A stretch of 64,000 nt of DNA, taken from assembly GCA_945898215.1 (NCBI GenBank), contig CAMDHY010000006.1, positions 1 through 64,000 on the forward strand. Reading direction: 5' to 3'. Within the stretch, counting starts at the first letter, position 1. Each line of letters opens with the position of its first letter. Of this stretch, positions 35,136 to 43,699 are shown in pieces. A program made the translations under genes and the position numbers. The stretch is from Pseudoxanthobacter soli DSM 19599. GTDB taxonomy: Bacteria; Pseudomonadota; Alphaproteobacteria; Rhizobiales; Segnochrobactraceae. The notes beneath the pieces are model-generated. The model was not told the DNA's origin and did not search any database. It saw only the letters and a program-made list of their open reading frames with translations.

Positions 35136-36191
35136 ATGGCAAAGAAGCCGCGGAAATCCAGGAAGCAGAAGGGCGGCGAGGCTGAGGTCGCGCGCTTTCG
35201 CGACGAGCTCGGACCGTTCGTCGTCTCTGCCGAGACGACGCGGATGGCGATGGTCTTTACCAACGCCAAAGAGGCGGGCAACCCGATCGTCTTCGCCAAC
35301 GACAGCTTTCTCGAGCTGACTGGCTACGAGCGCGACGAGGTCCTGGGGCAGAATTTCGATTTTCTGACGGTGCGCAACACCAGCACGGAGGCGCTGGCGA
35401 AAGTCCAGGCGGCGCTGGATGGCAAGCCGAACGGCGATATCGAGATCCTCTATCACCGCAAGGACAACAGCGAATTCCTGGCGGCCGTCGTCATCTGCCC
35501 CGTGCGCGACGAGCGCGACAGGATCGTCCAGTATTTCGCGTCGTTCGTCGACCTGACGCGGCACCGGGATGCGGAACAGCACCTGCAGGCGCTGATCAAC
35601 GAACTCAACCACCGCGTCAAGAACACGCTCGCGACGGTCCAGGCCATCGTCCGCCAGGTCCTGCGGACTGAGCCGGACGCCGCCGTCGCGCGCGAGGCGA
35701 TCGAGTCCCGTCTGTTCGCGCTGTCGAGATCGCACGACCTCTTGACGCGCGAGAACTGGCGGGGAGCGGGGCTGCGGGACGTCCTGGAAACGGCGCTGGC
35801 ACCGTTCGGCGTCATGGCGAGCCAGGCCTCGCGGCTGACGGTCGCCGGGGACAACCTGCGCTTCCCGCCCAGAACCGCCCTGGCGCTCGGCATCGCATTC
35901 AACGAACTCGCGACCAATGCGGTGAAGTACGGGGCGTTCGCGAATGCGAAGGGCACGGTCGCCGTCAGCTGGTCGGTGGAGGCGACGCAGGGTGGGGATC
36001 GGGCGCTGTTGCGCTGGCAGGAGACGGACGGACCGACCGTCGTGCCGCCCGTCCGCAAGGGCTTCGGGTAGCAGATGATCGAGCGTGGCTTGGCGCAGGA
36101 ACTGAACGGTACCGTTCAACTCGACTATCGGCCTGAAGGATTGGTCTGCACCATGGAATTTCTCGCGCCCCACGACACATCCTATGGATAG
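35136..36191 (+). pseudogene. LOV-like PAS / HWE-family histidine kinase interrupted by in-frame TAG
   Basis: A sensor kinase with a basic N-terminus, a LOV-type PAS domain (about 40-145) and an HWE kinase core: ELNHRVKNTLATVQAI with phospho-acceptor H159, ALGIAFNELATNAVKYGAF and RWQETDGP. In the PAS domain the LOV motif GRNCRFLQ reads GQNFDFLT, so the photoactive cysteine is replaced by F74. After 311 codons a TAG at 36069-36071 interrupts the last ATP-binding element (KGFG-stop-QMIERG). The same frame then continues with typical kinase text for 39 codons to a TAG at 36189, overlapping the next gene's start. One base change (TCG to TAG) explains it; sequencing error is possible. Confidence 0.85.
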
Positions 36192-36549
36192 GTTTCTGGT
36201 TGGTCGGCGCGTTCTCGTCGTCGAAGATGAAGTGCTGATCCTGATGATGATCGAAGAGATGCTCGCCGACCTCGGGTGCGAGTCCGTCGCCTCTGCCTCA
36301 ATGGCCGGCAAGGCCGTCGCCCTGGTCGAAAACGACACCTTCGACGTCGCGATGCTCGACATGAACCTGAACGGCAGGAGCAGCCTCGCCGTCGCCCAGG
36401 CACTCGCGGCGCACAGCGTGCCCTTCGTCTTTTCGACCGGCAACAGCATCGACGAAGTGTGGGACGGCTTCGCGGACCGGCCCGTGCTGAGGAAGCCGTT
36501 CCGGTTCGAGGAACTGGCTGGGTCGTTGAGCCGGGTTCTCGCCCGCTGA
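36184..36549 (+). CDS. Single-domain response regulator
   Basis: A 121-residue receiver without output domain: VLVVEDEVLILMMIEEML with the acidic pocket, phosphoacceptor D in MLDMNLNG (about residue 59), STGN and RKPF with the conserved lysine. Such receivers are the usual partners of HWE kinases. Its ATG overlaps the final stop of the kinase frame by eight bases, so the two were translationally coupled; the premature amber in the kinase may weaken this. Confidence 0.9.
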   Translation: MDRFLVGRRVLVVEDEVLILMMIEEMLADLGCESVASASMAGKAVALVENDTFDVAMLDMNLNGRSSLAVAQALAAHSVPFVFSTGNSIDEVWDGFADRPVLRKPFRFEELAGSLSRVLAR

Positions 36550-36749
36550 GAGCCTGCCGGAAGCGGCCGGCCGTCCTTTCGGACTCTGGGGCGGGGCAGG
36601 GCGGCTCGGACGAGGCCGCACATCGCCCTCCGCCGCGGACGCGCGACCCCCTGATCCTCGTCACCGTGCCGCCCACCGCCCTTTACAGCCGCCCGCCCGC
36701 CGCCGCACGCTGCCGCCTCCCGGCCCCCTGCCTCGGCGAGTGCGATCCC

Positions 36750-37670
36750 ATGCGTGATCCCGATCCCAGCGCCTATCCCCGCGACCTCGTCGGCTACGGG
36801 CGCAGCCCGCCGAACCCCGCGTGGCCGGGTGGCGCCCGCGTCGCCGTGCAGGTGGTGCTCAACTACGAGGAGGGCGGCGAGAACGCCGTCATCCACGGCG
36901 ACGCCGCCTCGGAGGCCTTCCTGTCGGACATCGTCGGGGCCGCGCCGTGGCCCGGCCAGCGCCACATGAACATGGAGTCGATCTACGAATACGGCTCGCG
37001 GGCCGGCTTCTGGCGGATCTGGCGGCTGTTCACGCGGCTCGGCCTGCCGCTCACCGTCTACGGCGTCGCCACCGCGCTCGCCCGCAATCCGGAGGCGGTG
37101 GCGGCGATGAAGGAGGCCGGCTGGGAGATCGCCTCGCACGGCCTCAAGTGGATAGAATACAAGGATTTTTCGCGCGAGGACGAGGCCGCCCACATGGCCG
37201 AGGCGATCCGCATCCACACGGAAGCGACGGGCGAGCGCCCGCTCGGCTGGTACACCGGCCGCTGCTCCGAGCGCACGACGGAACTCGTGATGGAGGAGGG
37301 TGGCTTCCTCTATTCCTCCGACTCCTACGCCGACGACCTGCCCTACTGGCTCGCCGGGCCGAAGGGGACGCACCTCGTCATCCCCTACACCCTCGAGGCG
37401 AACGACATGCGCTACGCCTCGAACGGCTACGTGACGGGCGACGACTTCTTCCACTACCTGCGCGACAGCTTCGACGTGCTCTACGCCGAAGGGGCGGAGG
37501 TGCCGAAGATGATGTCGATCGGCCTCCACTGCCGCCTGATCGGCCGCCCCGGCAAGATCTCCGGCCTGATGAAGTTCCTCGACCACATCGCCCGCCACGA
37601 CCGCGTCTGGGTGCCGCGGCGGGTGGATATCGCCCGCCACTGGATGAAGGTGCATCCGGCGCGGGGGTAG
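36750..37670 (+). CDS. Polysaccharide deacetylase-fold protein, allantoinase PuuE-like
   Basis: A 306-residue NodB-fold hydrolase. The text YPRDLVGYGRSPPNPAWPGGARVAVQVVLNYEEGGENAVIHGD and GEIASHG-type WEIASHGLKWIEY matches cofactor-independent PuuE allantoinases, which hydrolyse allantoin in purine catabolism. The conserved RCSERT and SDSYADDLPYW segments are present. No other purine-degradation gene is in the window, so the assignment rests on sequence alone. Confidence 0.85.
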   Translation: MRDPDPSAYPRDLVGYGRSPPNPAWPGGARVAVQVVLNYEEGGENAVIHGDAASEAFLSDIVGAAPWPGQRHMNMESIYEYGSRAGFWRIWRLFTRLGLPLTVYGVATALARNPEAVAAMKEAGWEIASHGLKWIEYKDFSREDEAAHMAEAIRIHTEATGERPLGWYTGRCSERTTELVMEEGGFLYSSDSYADDLPYWLAGPKGTHLVIPYTLEANDMRYASNGYVTGDDFFHYLRDSFDVLYAEGAEVPKMMSIGLHCRLIGRPGKISGLMKFLDHIARHDRVWVPRRVDIARHWMKVHPARG

Positions 37671-37711
37671 GGGATCTGCCGGGGCCGCATGATTTGCGCT
37701 ATGAGTGCTCG

Positions 37712-38020
37712 ATGATCACCGTCGACGAAACAAGACCTCTTTCGCCTGCACTTGCAGCGGCTGTTGAAGGCGTCCTGCGCCCGAGGCTGACTCCCTACGG
37801 CCTGACGTCGTTACAAATCACGCCTAGCTTCGACCACGATGGTGATTCGGTCCTGTTCATTGATGGGGAGTACACGTTGACGAGCACTCCTGTCGATGCC
37901 CGCGTTTTGCTGTCTCTCATTTCGGACGTACGAGATGTTTTGTCGGCAGCTGGCGAATTCCGTTATCCGCATATTCGGCATCACTTCGCCGACGATCAGC
38001 CGGTCCGCCGCTCCTCATGA
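37712..38020 (+). CDS. Hypothetical protein, first gene of a HEPN module
   Basis: A 102-residue acidic protein that I do not recognise as a named family. The central part (LEITPSFDHDGDSVLFIDGEYTL-like strands, then VDARVLLSLISDVRDVL helix) suggests a small alpha/beta fold, and the end PHIRHHFADDQ is notable. It lacks the GSxxxD motif of MNT nucleotidyltransferase antitoxins. Its stop overlaps the ATG of the HEPN-like gene (ATGA), so the pair is translated together. Codon use is less GC-biased than in the flanking genes. A partner or antitoxin role is inference. Confidence 0.65.
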   Translation: MITVDETRPLSPALAAAVEGVLRPRLTPYGLTSLQITPSFDHDGDSVLFIDGEYTLTSTPVDARVLLSLISDVRDVLSAAGEFRYPHIRHHFADDQPVRRSS

Positions 38021-38367
38021 AGCGGCCGCAGCTCCTGGATGCTGCGGATCTACTGGCGCACGCGAACGTCGGCAGGCCGGTCCAGGCCTTCCTCAAGCGA
38101 GCCATCAGCACGGCCTACTATGCAGCCTTCGACGCTCTCGCCTCCGAGTGCGCGAACACCCTCATTTCGAGCGACGCCAGAAGAACGACGCGGGCGTGGT
38201 CGCAGGTGTACCGCGCCCTCGATCACGGAACGGCGAAGGTGGCTTGTCTGCAGGCCGGGCTGCGCGGATTCCCAATCGAGATCGTCAACTTCGCAGATGC
38301 CTTTGTGCGCCTGCAGGAAGCGCGGCACGACGCGGACTACGATCCACTGAGCAAGTTCAGCCGCTAG
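38017..38367 (+). CDS. HEPN-like domain protein, probably truncated by TAG
   Basis: A 116-residue helical protein with the HEPN signature LKRAISTAYYAAFDALASECA, then WSQVYRALDHGTAK and EARHDADYDP. HEPN proteins are often RNases in toxin or phage-defence modules, but the canonical R-x4-6-H pair is not clearly present (RALDH is R-x3-H). After the TAG at 38365 the same frame stays open for 36 codons and encodes EAVALIELSEAGI...HRRAFVAWVLLKRR, which looks like the normal C-terminus of this family, so the gene is probably nonsense-truncated. Confidence 0.72.
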   Translation: MKRPQLLDAADLLAHANVGRPVQAFLKRAISTAYYAAFDALASECANTLISSDARRTTRAWSQVYRALDHGTAKVACLQAGLRGFPIEIVNFADAFVRLQEARHDADYDPLSKFSR

Positions 38368-38478
38368 GAGGCGGTCGCTCTGATCGAGCTGTCAGAAGCC
38401 GGCATCAGCAGCCTCCGGCAGGCCGACGCCCCACACCGCCGCGCTTTCGTCGCCTGGGTGCTGCTGAAGCGGCGGTGA
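38368..38478 (+). pseudogene. Detached 3' end of the HEPN-like gene
   Basis: In-frame continuation after the TAG at 38365-38367: 36 sense codons to a TGA. The peptide (ALIELSEAGISSLRQADAPHRRAFVAWVLL) resembles the C-terminal helix of HEPN-like proteins rather than random spacer. It would only be made by readthrough. Confidence 0.6.
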
Positions 38479-38496
38479 GGCTGCGGGGGCTACCCC

Positions 38497-38736
38497 TCAC
38501 AAGTTGCCCGAGAGATCGTCGAAGAAGGCCTTATCGGCGATCTCGCCGCTGTCCGGGAGCGCACGATATCGCTCGGTGATCGGCTGCAGGCGAGCGGCGA
38601 GGGGGCGCGCGTCGCCCTCGTGGCGGGGGTCGTCGTGGCAGAGGACGCGGATGGTACCGGTCGGGTCCTCGCACCCGGTGGAGGCGACCTTTCCGACTGC
38701 GGCCTCGGTCTTCTCGCCGGGGATGGGGATGGCCAT
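38497..38736 (-). CDS. Small hypothetical protein
   Basis: A 79-residue open frame starting MAIPIPGEKTEAAVGKVASTGCEDPTG and ending DSGEIADKAFFDDLSGNL. It is not recognised. It lies between the HEPN module and the M23 peptidase gene on the opposite strand, in a stretch (38479-38900) otherwise without genes. Reasonable amino-acid composition and an ATG support it, but no homology is evident, so it may be spurious. Confidence 0.35.
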   Translation of the reverse strand: MAIPIPGEKTEAAVGKVASTGCEDPTGTIRVLCHDDPRHEGDARPLAARLQPITERYRALPDSGEIADKAFFDDLSGNL

Positions 38737-38900
38737 CTCGCACGGCTCCCTGCTTTGTTCCCCAAAGGTACCGACTGGCGCTGCCTGGGACAATCGACGC
38801 AGGACTGGCTCGGTGACATCTTGCTGCCGGACGATGCGGCGATGGTGGACACGATACACCCGGCGCGGCCATTTGCGCCTTCGAAGGGGAGAGCCGAAGC

Positions 38901-39932
38901 GTGATCCACCGCCCGTTCGTCGCCCATGGCCTGCTCCTCGTCGGTCTCCTGGCCTGCCTCGGCTCCACCGCCTCCGCCCAGGACGCCGCCCCACCCCCCG
39001 CCTTCCATCTCCCGCTCGCCTGCCCCGCCGGCCTCTCCTGCCCCGTCCAGAACTATGTCGACCGTGCCGACGGCCCCGAGGTGCTCGATTATGCCTGCGG
39101 CGGCATGAGCTATGACGGCCACGACGGCACCGATTTCCGCCTGCCGACGGTCGCCGTGATGGAAGCCGGCGTCCCGGTCGTGGCGGCCGCCGCCGGCAAA
39201 GTGCTGCGCGCCCGCGACGGCATCGACAACCACGACGGCTCGGACGCCGCCGTCGCCGCGTCGGTCGCCGAGGGCCTCGAGTGCGGCAACGGCCTGGTCG
39301 TCGACCTCGGCAATGGCTGGGAGACGCAGTACTGCCACCTGTCGCCCGGCCTCGCGGTGAAGGAGGGCGACACCGTCGCCGTCGGCACCCCGCTCGGCAC
39401 TGTCGGCCAGACGGGCGCCGCCGCCTTCCCGCACGTCCACTTCGAGGTCCGCCACGACGGCCTCTCGCTCGATCCCTTCCGCCCCGATCCCCAGGCTGCC
39501 TGCGGCCTCGAGCCGACGGCGACGCTGTGGGCGCCGGACGCCGCCGCCGGCCATGCCGATGATCTGGCCTATGTCAGCCCGCGCCTCCTCAACGCCGGCT
39601 TCGCCGCCGGTGCGGTGACGATGGCGGCGATCGACGCCGACATCGCCGCCACGCCGCCCGGCGCCGACGCCCCGGCGCTCGTCTTCTTCACCCGCGCCAT
39701 CGGCCTGAAGGGTGGCGACGTGCAGACGCTGGCGCTCGTCGCCCCGGACGGCACCGTCATCGCCGAGCAGGCCGCCGAGCCGCTCGACCGCGACAAGGCG
39801 GAGTGGATGATCTTCACCGGCCGCAAGCGCCGCGGCGACGCCTGGCCGTCCGGCGAGTACCGCGGCCGCTACACCGTCGAGCGCGCCGGCGCGACCGTGC
39901 TCACGGCGGAGCGGACCTTCGTCATCCCCTGA
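38901..39932 (+). CDS. Secreted M23-family (LytM-like) metallopeptidase
   Basis: A 343-residue exported protein starting at GTG with a signal peptide (GLLLVGLLACLGSTASAQ). The M23 zinc-site motifs are clear: GHDGTDFRLP (H-x3-D) near residue 74, QYCHLS, and HVHFEVRHDG (HxH) near residue 180. Such enzymes cut peptidoglycan cross-bridges. A C-terminal region of about 130 residues lacks M23 motifs and may be an Ig-like domain. Six cysteines suggest disulfides. No divisome or flagellar neighbour specifies its role. Confidence 0.9.
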   Translation: MIHRPFVAHGLLLVGLLACLGSTASAQDAAPPPAFHLPLACPAGLSCPVQNYVDRADGPEVLDYACGGMSYDGHDGTDFRLPTVAVMEAGVPVVAAAAGKVLRARDGIDNHDGSDAAVAASVAEGLECGNGLVVDLGNGWETQYCHLSPGLAVKEGDTVAVGTPLGTVGQTGAAAFPHVHFEVRHDGLSLDPFRPDPQAACGLEPTATLWAPDAAAGHADDLAYVSPRLLNAGFAAGAVTMAAIDADIAATPPGADAPALVFFTRAIGLKGGDVQTLALVAPDGTVIAEQAAEPLDRDKAEWMIFTGRKRRGDAWPSGEYRGRYTVERAGATVLTAERTFVIP

Positions 39933-40204
39933 GGCGATGGCCGGTCGCCCGGCGGCCACTCCCGCGCGCCCCTGCTGCCGATCCCGCAGCGGCCAGTTTG
40001 AAACGGTTGGATTCGCATTCTCCCGATCCGCCCTGCCGGGGCGCAACCTTTCGCGCCGGCCCGTGGCAGGGGCATCGGCGTTCTTTTCCCGCTGGCGCCC
40101 TCCCCCGAGAATGACATTCGCCGCGGAGTGCCGGCCGGACCCCTCCCTCTGAGACCCGGTCGGTGGCTCCCGCAGCAGCCGCTGTCGCTCCCGAAGGACG
40201 CCCC

Positions 40205-41659
40205 ATGTCGTCGCCCGCCGCCCCCGAGACCCACCGCCTCGCCGTCTTCCCGGCCTTCTACAAGGTCGCGGGCCGGCGCGTGCTTTTGGTCGGCGGCGGC
40301 CACGAGGCGCCGGCGAAGCTGAGGCTGCTCGCCGAGACCGAGGCCGTCCTCCTCGTCGTCGCGCCGGAGCCGTCCGACGAACTCGTCGAGACCGCCGCCA
40401 CCGTCGGCGCCACGCTGGAAGCCCGCGCCTTCGCCCCCGCCGACCTCGACGGCGCCGCGCTCGCCTTCGTCGCCAGCGGCGACGAGGCCGAGGATGCGGC
40501 CATCGCCGCCGCGGCCCGCGTCGCCGGCGTGCCGGTCAATGTGGTGGACCGCCCCGAGCTCTGCGACTTCTACGTTCCCGCCATCGTCAACCGCGCCCCC
40601 GTCGCGGTCGCGATTGGCTCGACGGGCACCGGCCCGGTGCTCGCCCGGCACATCCGCGCCCGCATCGAGGCGATGCTGCCGCCGGAGACCGGCGCGCTCG
40701 CCCGCCTGGCGCAGTCCTTCCGTGGCACCGTCGCCCGCGTCATCCCGGACGCCGACGGCAAGCGCCGCTTCTGGGCCCGTTTCTTCTCCGGCGCCGTCGC
40801 CGACCGCGTCTATGCCGGGCAGGAGCGCGAGGCCCGCGCCGAGGCCGCCCGCCTCCTGAACGGCATCCAGGACGACGCCGGCTTCGTCTGGCTCGTCGGT
40901 GCCGGCCCCGGCGCCGAGGACCTGTTGACGCTGCGCGCCCAGCGCCTGCTGCAGGAGGCCGACGTCATCGTCCACGACCGCCTAGTGCCGGCCGCCGTCG
41001 TCGCCATGGGTCGTCGCGACGCCGAGCGCATCTCCGTCGGCAAGGCGAAGGGCGCCCACTCCGTGCCGCAGGACAGGATCAACGACCTGCTGGTCGAGTT
41101 CGGCCGCCAGGGCAAGCGCGTCGTCCGCCTGAAGTGCGGCGATCCGCTGGTCTTCGGTCGCGCCGGCGAGGAGATGGCGGCGCTGAAGGCCGCCGGCATC
41201 GCCCACGCCGTCGTGCCGGGGGTGACCGCGGCGGTGGCCGCCGCAGCCTCCATCCGCCTGCCGCTGACGCTGCGCGGCGTCGCCTCCAGCCTCGTCTTCG
41301 CCACCGGCCACGACCGCGACGGCGACACCCTGCCCGGCTGGGCCGGCCTCGCGCTCTCGGGTGCCACCGTCGCCGTCTACATGGGCAAGACGGTGGCCGC
41401 CGCCGTCGCCGCCCGCCTCGTCGAGGCGGGCCTGTCGCCCGCAACCCCGGTGGCCGCCATCGAGAACGCCAGCCAGCCGGGCGAGCGCGTGCTCGCCGGC
41501 ACCGTCGCCGACCTCGCCGCGCTCGCCGACCGCGACGACGTCGCCGGCCCCGTCCTCATCGTCGTCGGCGACGTCGTCGCCCACGCCGACCTCTCCACCG
41601 CCGAGCGTCTCGCCGCCGCTCCGGCTTCCGCCCGCTTCGCCGCCTTCGCGGCCGCCTGA
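40205..41659 (+). CDS. cysG: Siroheme synthase CysG (multifunctional)
   Basis: A 484-residue fusion. The N-terminal half (about 1-210) is the precorrin-2 dehydrogenase/sirohydrochlorin ferrochelatase domain (FYKVAGRRVLLVGGG, NVVDRPELCDFYVPAIVNR, AIGSTGTGPVLAR). The C-terminal half is the uroporphyrinogen-III methyltransferase (VWLVGAGPGAEDLLTLRA, LKCGDPLVFGRAGEE, VVPGVTAAVAAAA, VAAIENASQPGER). It makes siroheme, the cofactor of the sulfite reductase encoded two genes downstream. The 272 bases before it show no recognisable riboswitch or gene. Confidence 0.96.
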   Translation: MSSPAAPETHRLAVFPAFYKVAGRRVLLVGGGHEAPAKLRLLAETEAVLLVVAPEPSDELVETAATVGATLEARAFAPADLDGAALAFVASGDEAEDAAIAAAARVAGVPVNVVDRPELCDFYVPAIVNRAPVAVAIGSTGTGPVLARHIRARIEAMLPPETGALARLAQSFRGTVARVIPDADGKRRFWARFFSGAVADRVYAGQEREARAEAARLLNGIQDDAGFVWLVGAGPGAEDLLTLRAQRLLQEADVIVHDRLVPAAVVAMGRRDAERISVGKAKGAHSVPQDRINDLLVEFGRQGKRVVRLKCGDPLVFGRAGEEMAALKAAGIAHAVVPGVTAAVAAAASIRLPLTLRGVASSLVFATGHDRDGDTLPGWAGLALSGATVAVYMGKTVAAAVAARLVEAGLSPATPVAAIENASQPGERVLAGTVADLAALADRDDVAGPVLIVVGDVVAHADLSTAERLAAAPASARFAAFAAA

Positions 41660-41677
41660 ACTCTTACGAGGAACGCC

Positions 41678-42007
41678 ATGCAGAAGGCCGCTGCTTCGAC
41701 GCTGCAGACGATCACCGCCAACCGCCTGTCAGACGGCATCGTCGTCTTCCTCGGTGCCCACGACCGCTGGGTCGAGCGCATCACGGAAGCCCGCGTCTTC
41801 GAGGGCGCCGAGGCGATCGCCGCGGCCACCGCCGTCGGCGAGGCGGCCAACCGCGCCCGCCTCATCCTCGGCCCCTATGCGATCGACGTCACCACCGGCC
41901 CGCGCGGTCCGGTGCCGGTGCGCTTCCGCGAGAAGATCCGCGCCTTCGGCCCGACCGCCCGCACCGACGTCGTCGCCCCCGCCTTCGGCGAATCCGTCGC
42001 GGCGTGA
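41678..42007 (+). CDS. DUF2849 protein of the cys operon
   Basis: A 109-residue protein with the DUF2849 pattern ITANRLSDGIVVFLGAHDRWVERITEARV and YAIDVTTGPRGPVPVRFREKIRAFGPT. GAGGA precedes the ATG. It lies between cysG and cysI with gaps of 18 and 33 bases; this gene is a regular member of alphaproteobacterial sulfite-reduction operons. Molecular role unknown; perhaps an accessory to sulfite reductase. Confidence 0.92.
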   Translation: MQKAAASTLQTITANRLSDGIVVFLGAHDRWVERITEARVFEGAEAIAAATAVGEAANRARLILGPYAIDVTTGPRGPVPVRFREKIRAFGPTARTDVVAPAFGESVAA

Positions 42008-42040
42008 GAGTCGGCCCGAGACCCTGACAGGACGACACTG

Positions 42041-43699
42041 ATGTACCGGTACGACGAGTTCGACGCCGCCTTCGTGCGCCAGCGCACCGAGCAGTTCACC
42101 GACCAGGTGGCCCGCCGCCTGTCGGGCGAACTGTCGGAGGAGGAGTTCCGTCCGCTCCGGCTGATGAACGGCGTCTACCTGCAGCTGCACGCCTACATGC
42201 TGCGCGTCGCCATCCCCTACGGCACGCTGTCGTCCCGGCAGATGCGCATGCTCGCCCGCATCGCCCGCGAGTTCGACAAGGGCTACGGCCATTTCACCAC
42301 GCGCCAGAACATCCAGTACAACTGGCCGGCGCTGCGCGACATTCCCGAGGTGCTGCGGCTTCTGGCCGACGTCGAGATGCACGCCATCCAGACCTCGGGC
42401 AACTGCATCCGCAACACCACCGCCGACCACTTCGCCGGGGCCGCCGCCGACGAGATCGCCGACCCGCGTCCGATTGCCGAGGTGATCCGCCAGTGGTCGT
42501 CGATCCACCCGGAATTCTCGTTCCTGCCGCGCAAGTTCAAGATCGCCGTGTCGGGGGCTGCCACCGACCGGGCGGCGATCCGCTTCCACGACATCGGCCT
42601 GCAGCTCGTCCGCGGTCCGGACGGCGGCAAGGGCTACGAGGTCTGGGTCGGCGGCGGCCAGGGCCGCACGCCGATGATCGCCAAGCTCATCCGTCCCTTC
42701 ATCGAGGAGACGGAGCTGCTCGCCTATCTCGAAGCCGTGCTGCGCGTCTACAACCGCTACGGCCGCCGGGACAACAAGTACAAGGCGCGCATCAAGATCC
42801 TCGTCCACGAGACCGGCGAGGCCGACATCCGTGCCGACATCGAGGAGGAGTATGCGCGGCTGAAGGGCGGCTCGCTGACGGTGCCGGCCGAGGAGATCCG
42901 CCGCATCGAGGCCTACTTCACGCTGCCGGCGATGCCGCCGCGCCCGGAGGCGAGCGAGACGCTCGACACCGCCAGGGCGTCCGACCCGGCGCTCGCTTTG
43001 TTCTGCGCGCAGAACCTCCACCCGCACCGGGTGCCCGGCTACACCTCGATGACGATCTCGCTGAAGCCGATCGGCGGCATTCCGGGCGACGCGACCGCGG
43101 AGCAGATGGACGCCGTCGCCGACCTCGCCGAGGCCTTCGGCTTCGACGAACTGCGCGTCAGCCACGAGCAGAACCTGATCCTGCCGCATGTGGCGCTGGA
43201 CGACGTGCCGGACGTCTTCGCCCGGCTCGTCTCGATGGGCCTCGCCACCGCCAATGCCGGCCTCGTCACCGACATCATCGCCTGCCCGGGCCTCGACTAC
43301 TGCGCGCTCGCCAATGCCCGCTCGATCCCGATCGCCCAGTCGATCTCCGAGCGCTTCGGTGATGCCCAGCGCCAGCGCGACATTGGCCCGCTGTCGGTGA
43401 AGATCTCCGGCTGCATCAACGCCTGCGGCCACCACCACGTCGGCCACATCGGCATTCTCGGCGTCGATCGGAAGGGCGAGGAGTTCTACCAGATCACGCT
43501 GGGCGGTGCCCCCGGCGCCGACGCGGCGATCGGCTCCATCATCGGGCACGGCTTCCTGGCCGATCAGGTGCCGGACGCCATCGAGACCATCGTCGACACC
43601 TATCTCGCGGTCCGCCGCGATCCGGCCGAGCCCTTCCTCCTCGCGCTGAGGCGGGTGGGCGAGGCCCCGTTCAAGGAAGCGCTCTATGGCACGCGTTGA
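42041..43699 (+). CDS. cysI: Sulfite reductase hemoprotein (CysI-type siroheme/4Fe-4S)
   Basis: A 552-residue nitrite/sulfite reductase. Half-domain motifs include YGHFTTRQNIQYNW (siroheme-contacting arginines) and MHAIQTSGNCIRN. The cluster/siroheme-binding cysteines are in the C-terminal half: ACPGLDYC (C-x5-C) and SGCINACGHH (C-x3-C). Siroheme supply by the adjacent cysG and the following APS reductase argue for sulfite rather than nitrite reduction. Its end overlaps cysH by 14 bases. Confidence 0.95.
   Translation: MYRYDEFDAAFVRQRTEQFTDQVARRLSGELSEEEFRPLRLMNGVYLQLHAYMLRVAIPYGTLSSRQMRMLARIAREFDKGYGHFTTRQNIQYNWPALRDIPEVLRLLADVEMHAIQTSGNCIRNTTADHFAGAAADEIADPRPIAEVIRQWSSIHPEFSFLPRKFKIAVSGAATDRAAIRFHDIGLQLVRGPDGGKGYEVWVGGGQGRTPMIAKLIRPFIEETELLAYLEAVLRVYNRYGRRDNKYKARIKILVHETGEADIRADIEEEYARLKGGSLTVPAEEIRRIEAYFTLPAMPPRPEASETLDTARASDPALALFCAQNLHPHRVPGYTSMTISLKPIGGIPGDATAEQMDAVADLAEAFGFDELRVSHEQNLILPHVALDDVPDVFARLVSMGLATANAGLVTDIIACPGLDYCALANARSIPIAQSISERFGDAQRQRDIGPLSVKISGCINACGHHHVGHIGILGVDRKGEEFYQITLGGAPGADAAIGSIIGHGFLADQVPDAIETIVDTYLAVRRDPAEPFLLALRRVGEAPFKEALYGTR

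Noticed and set aside
39933-40204. A possible riboswitch or attenuator before cysG
   Set aside because: I could not find a conserved SAM- or cobalamin-type core or a consistent fold; only GC-rich spacer is visible.
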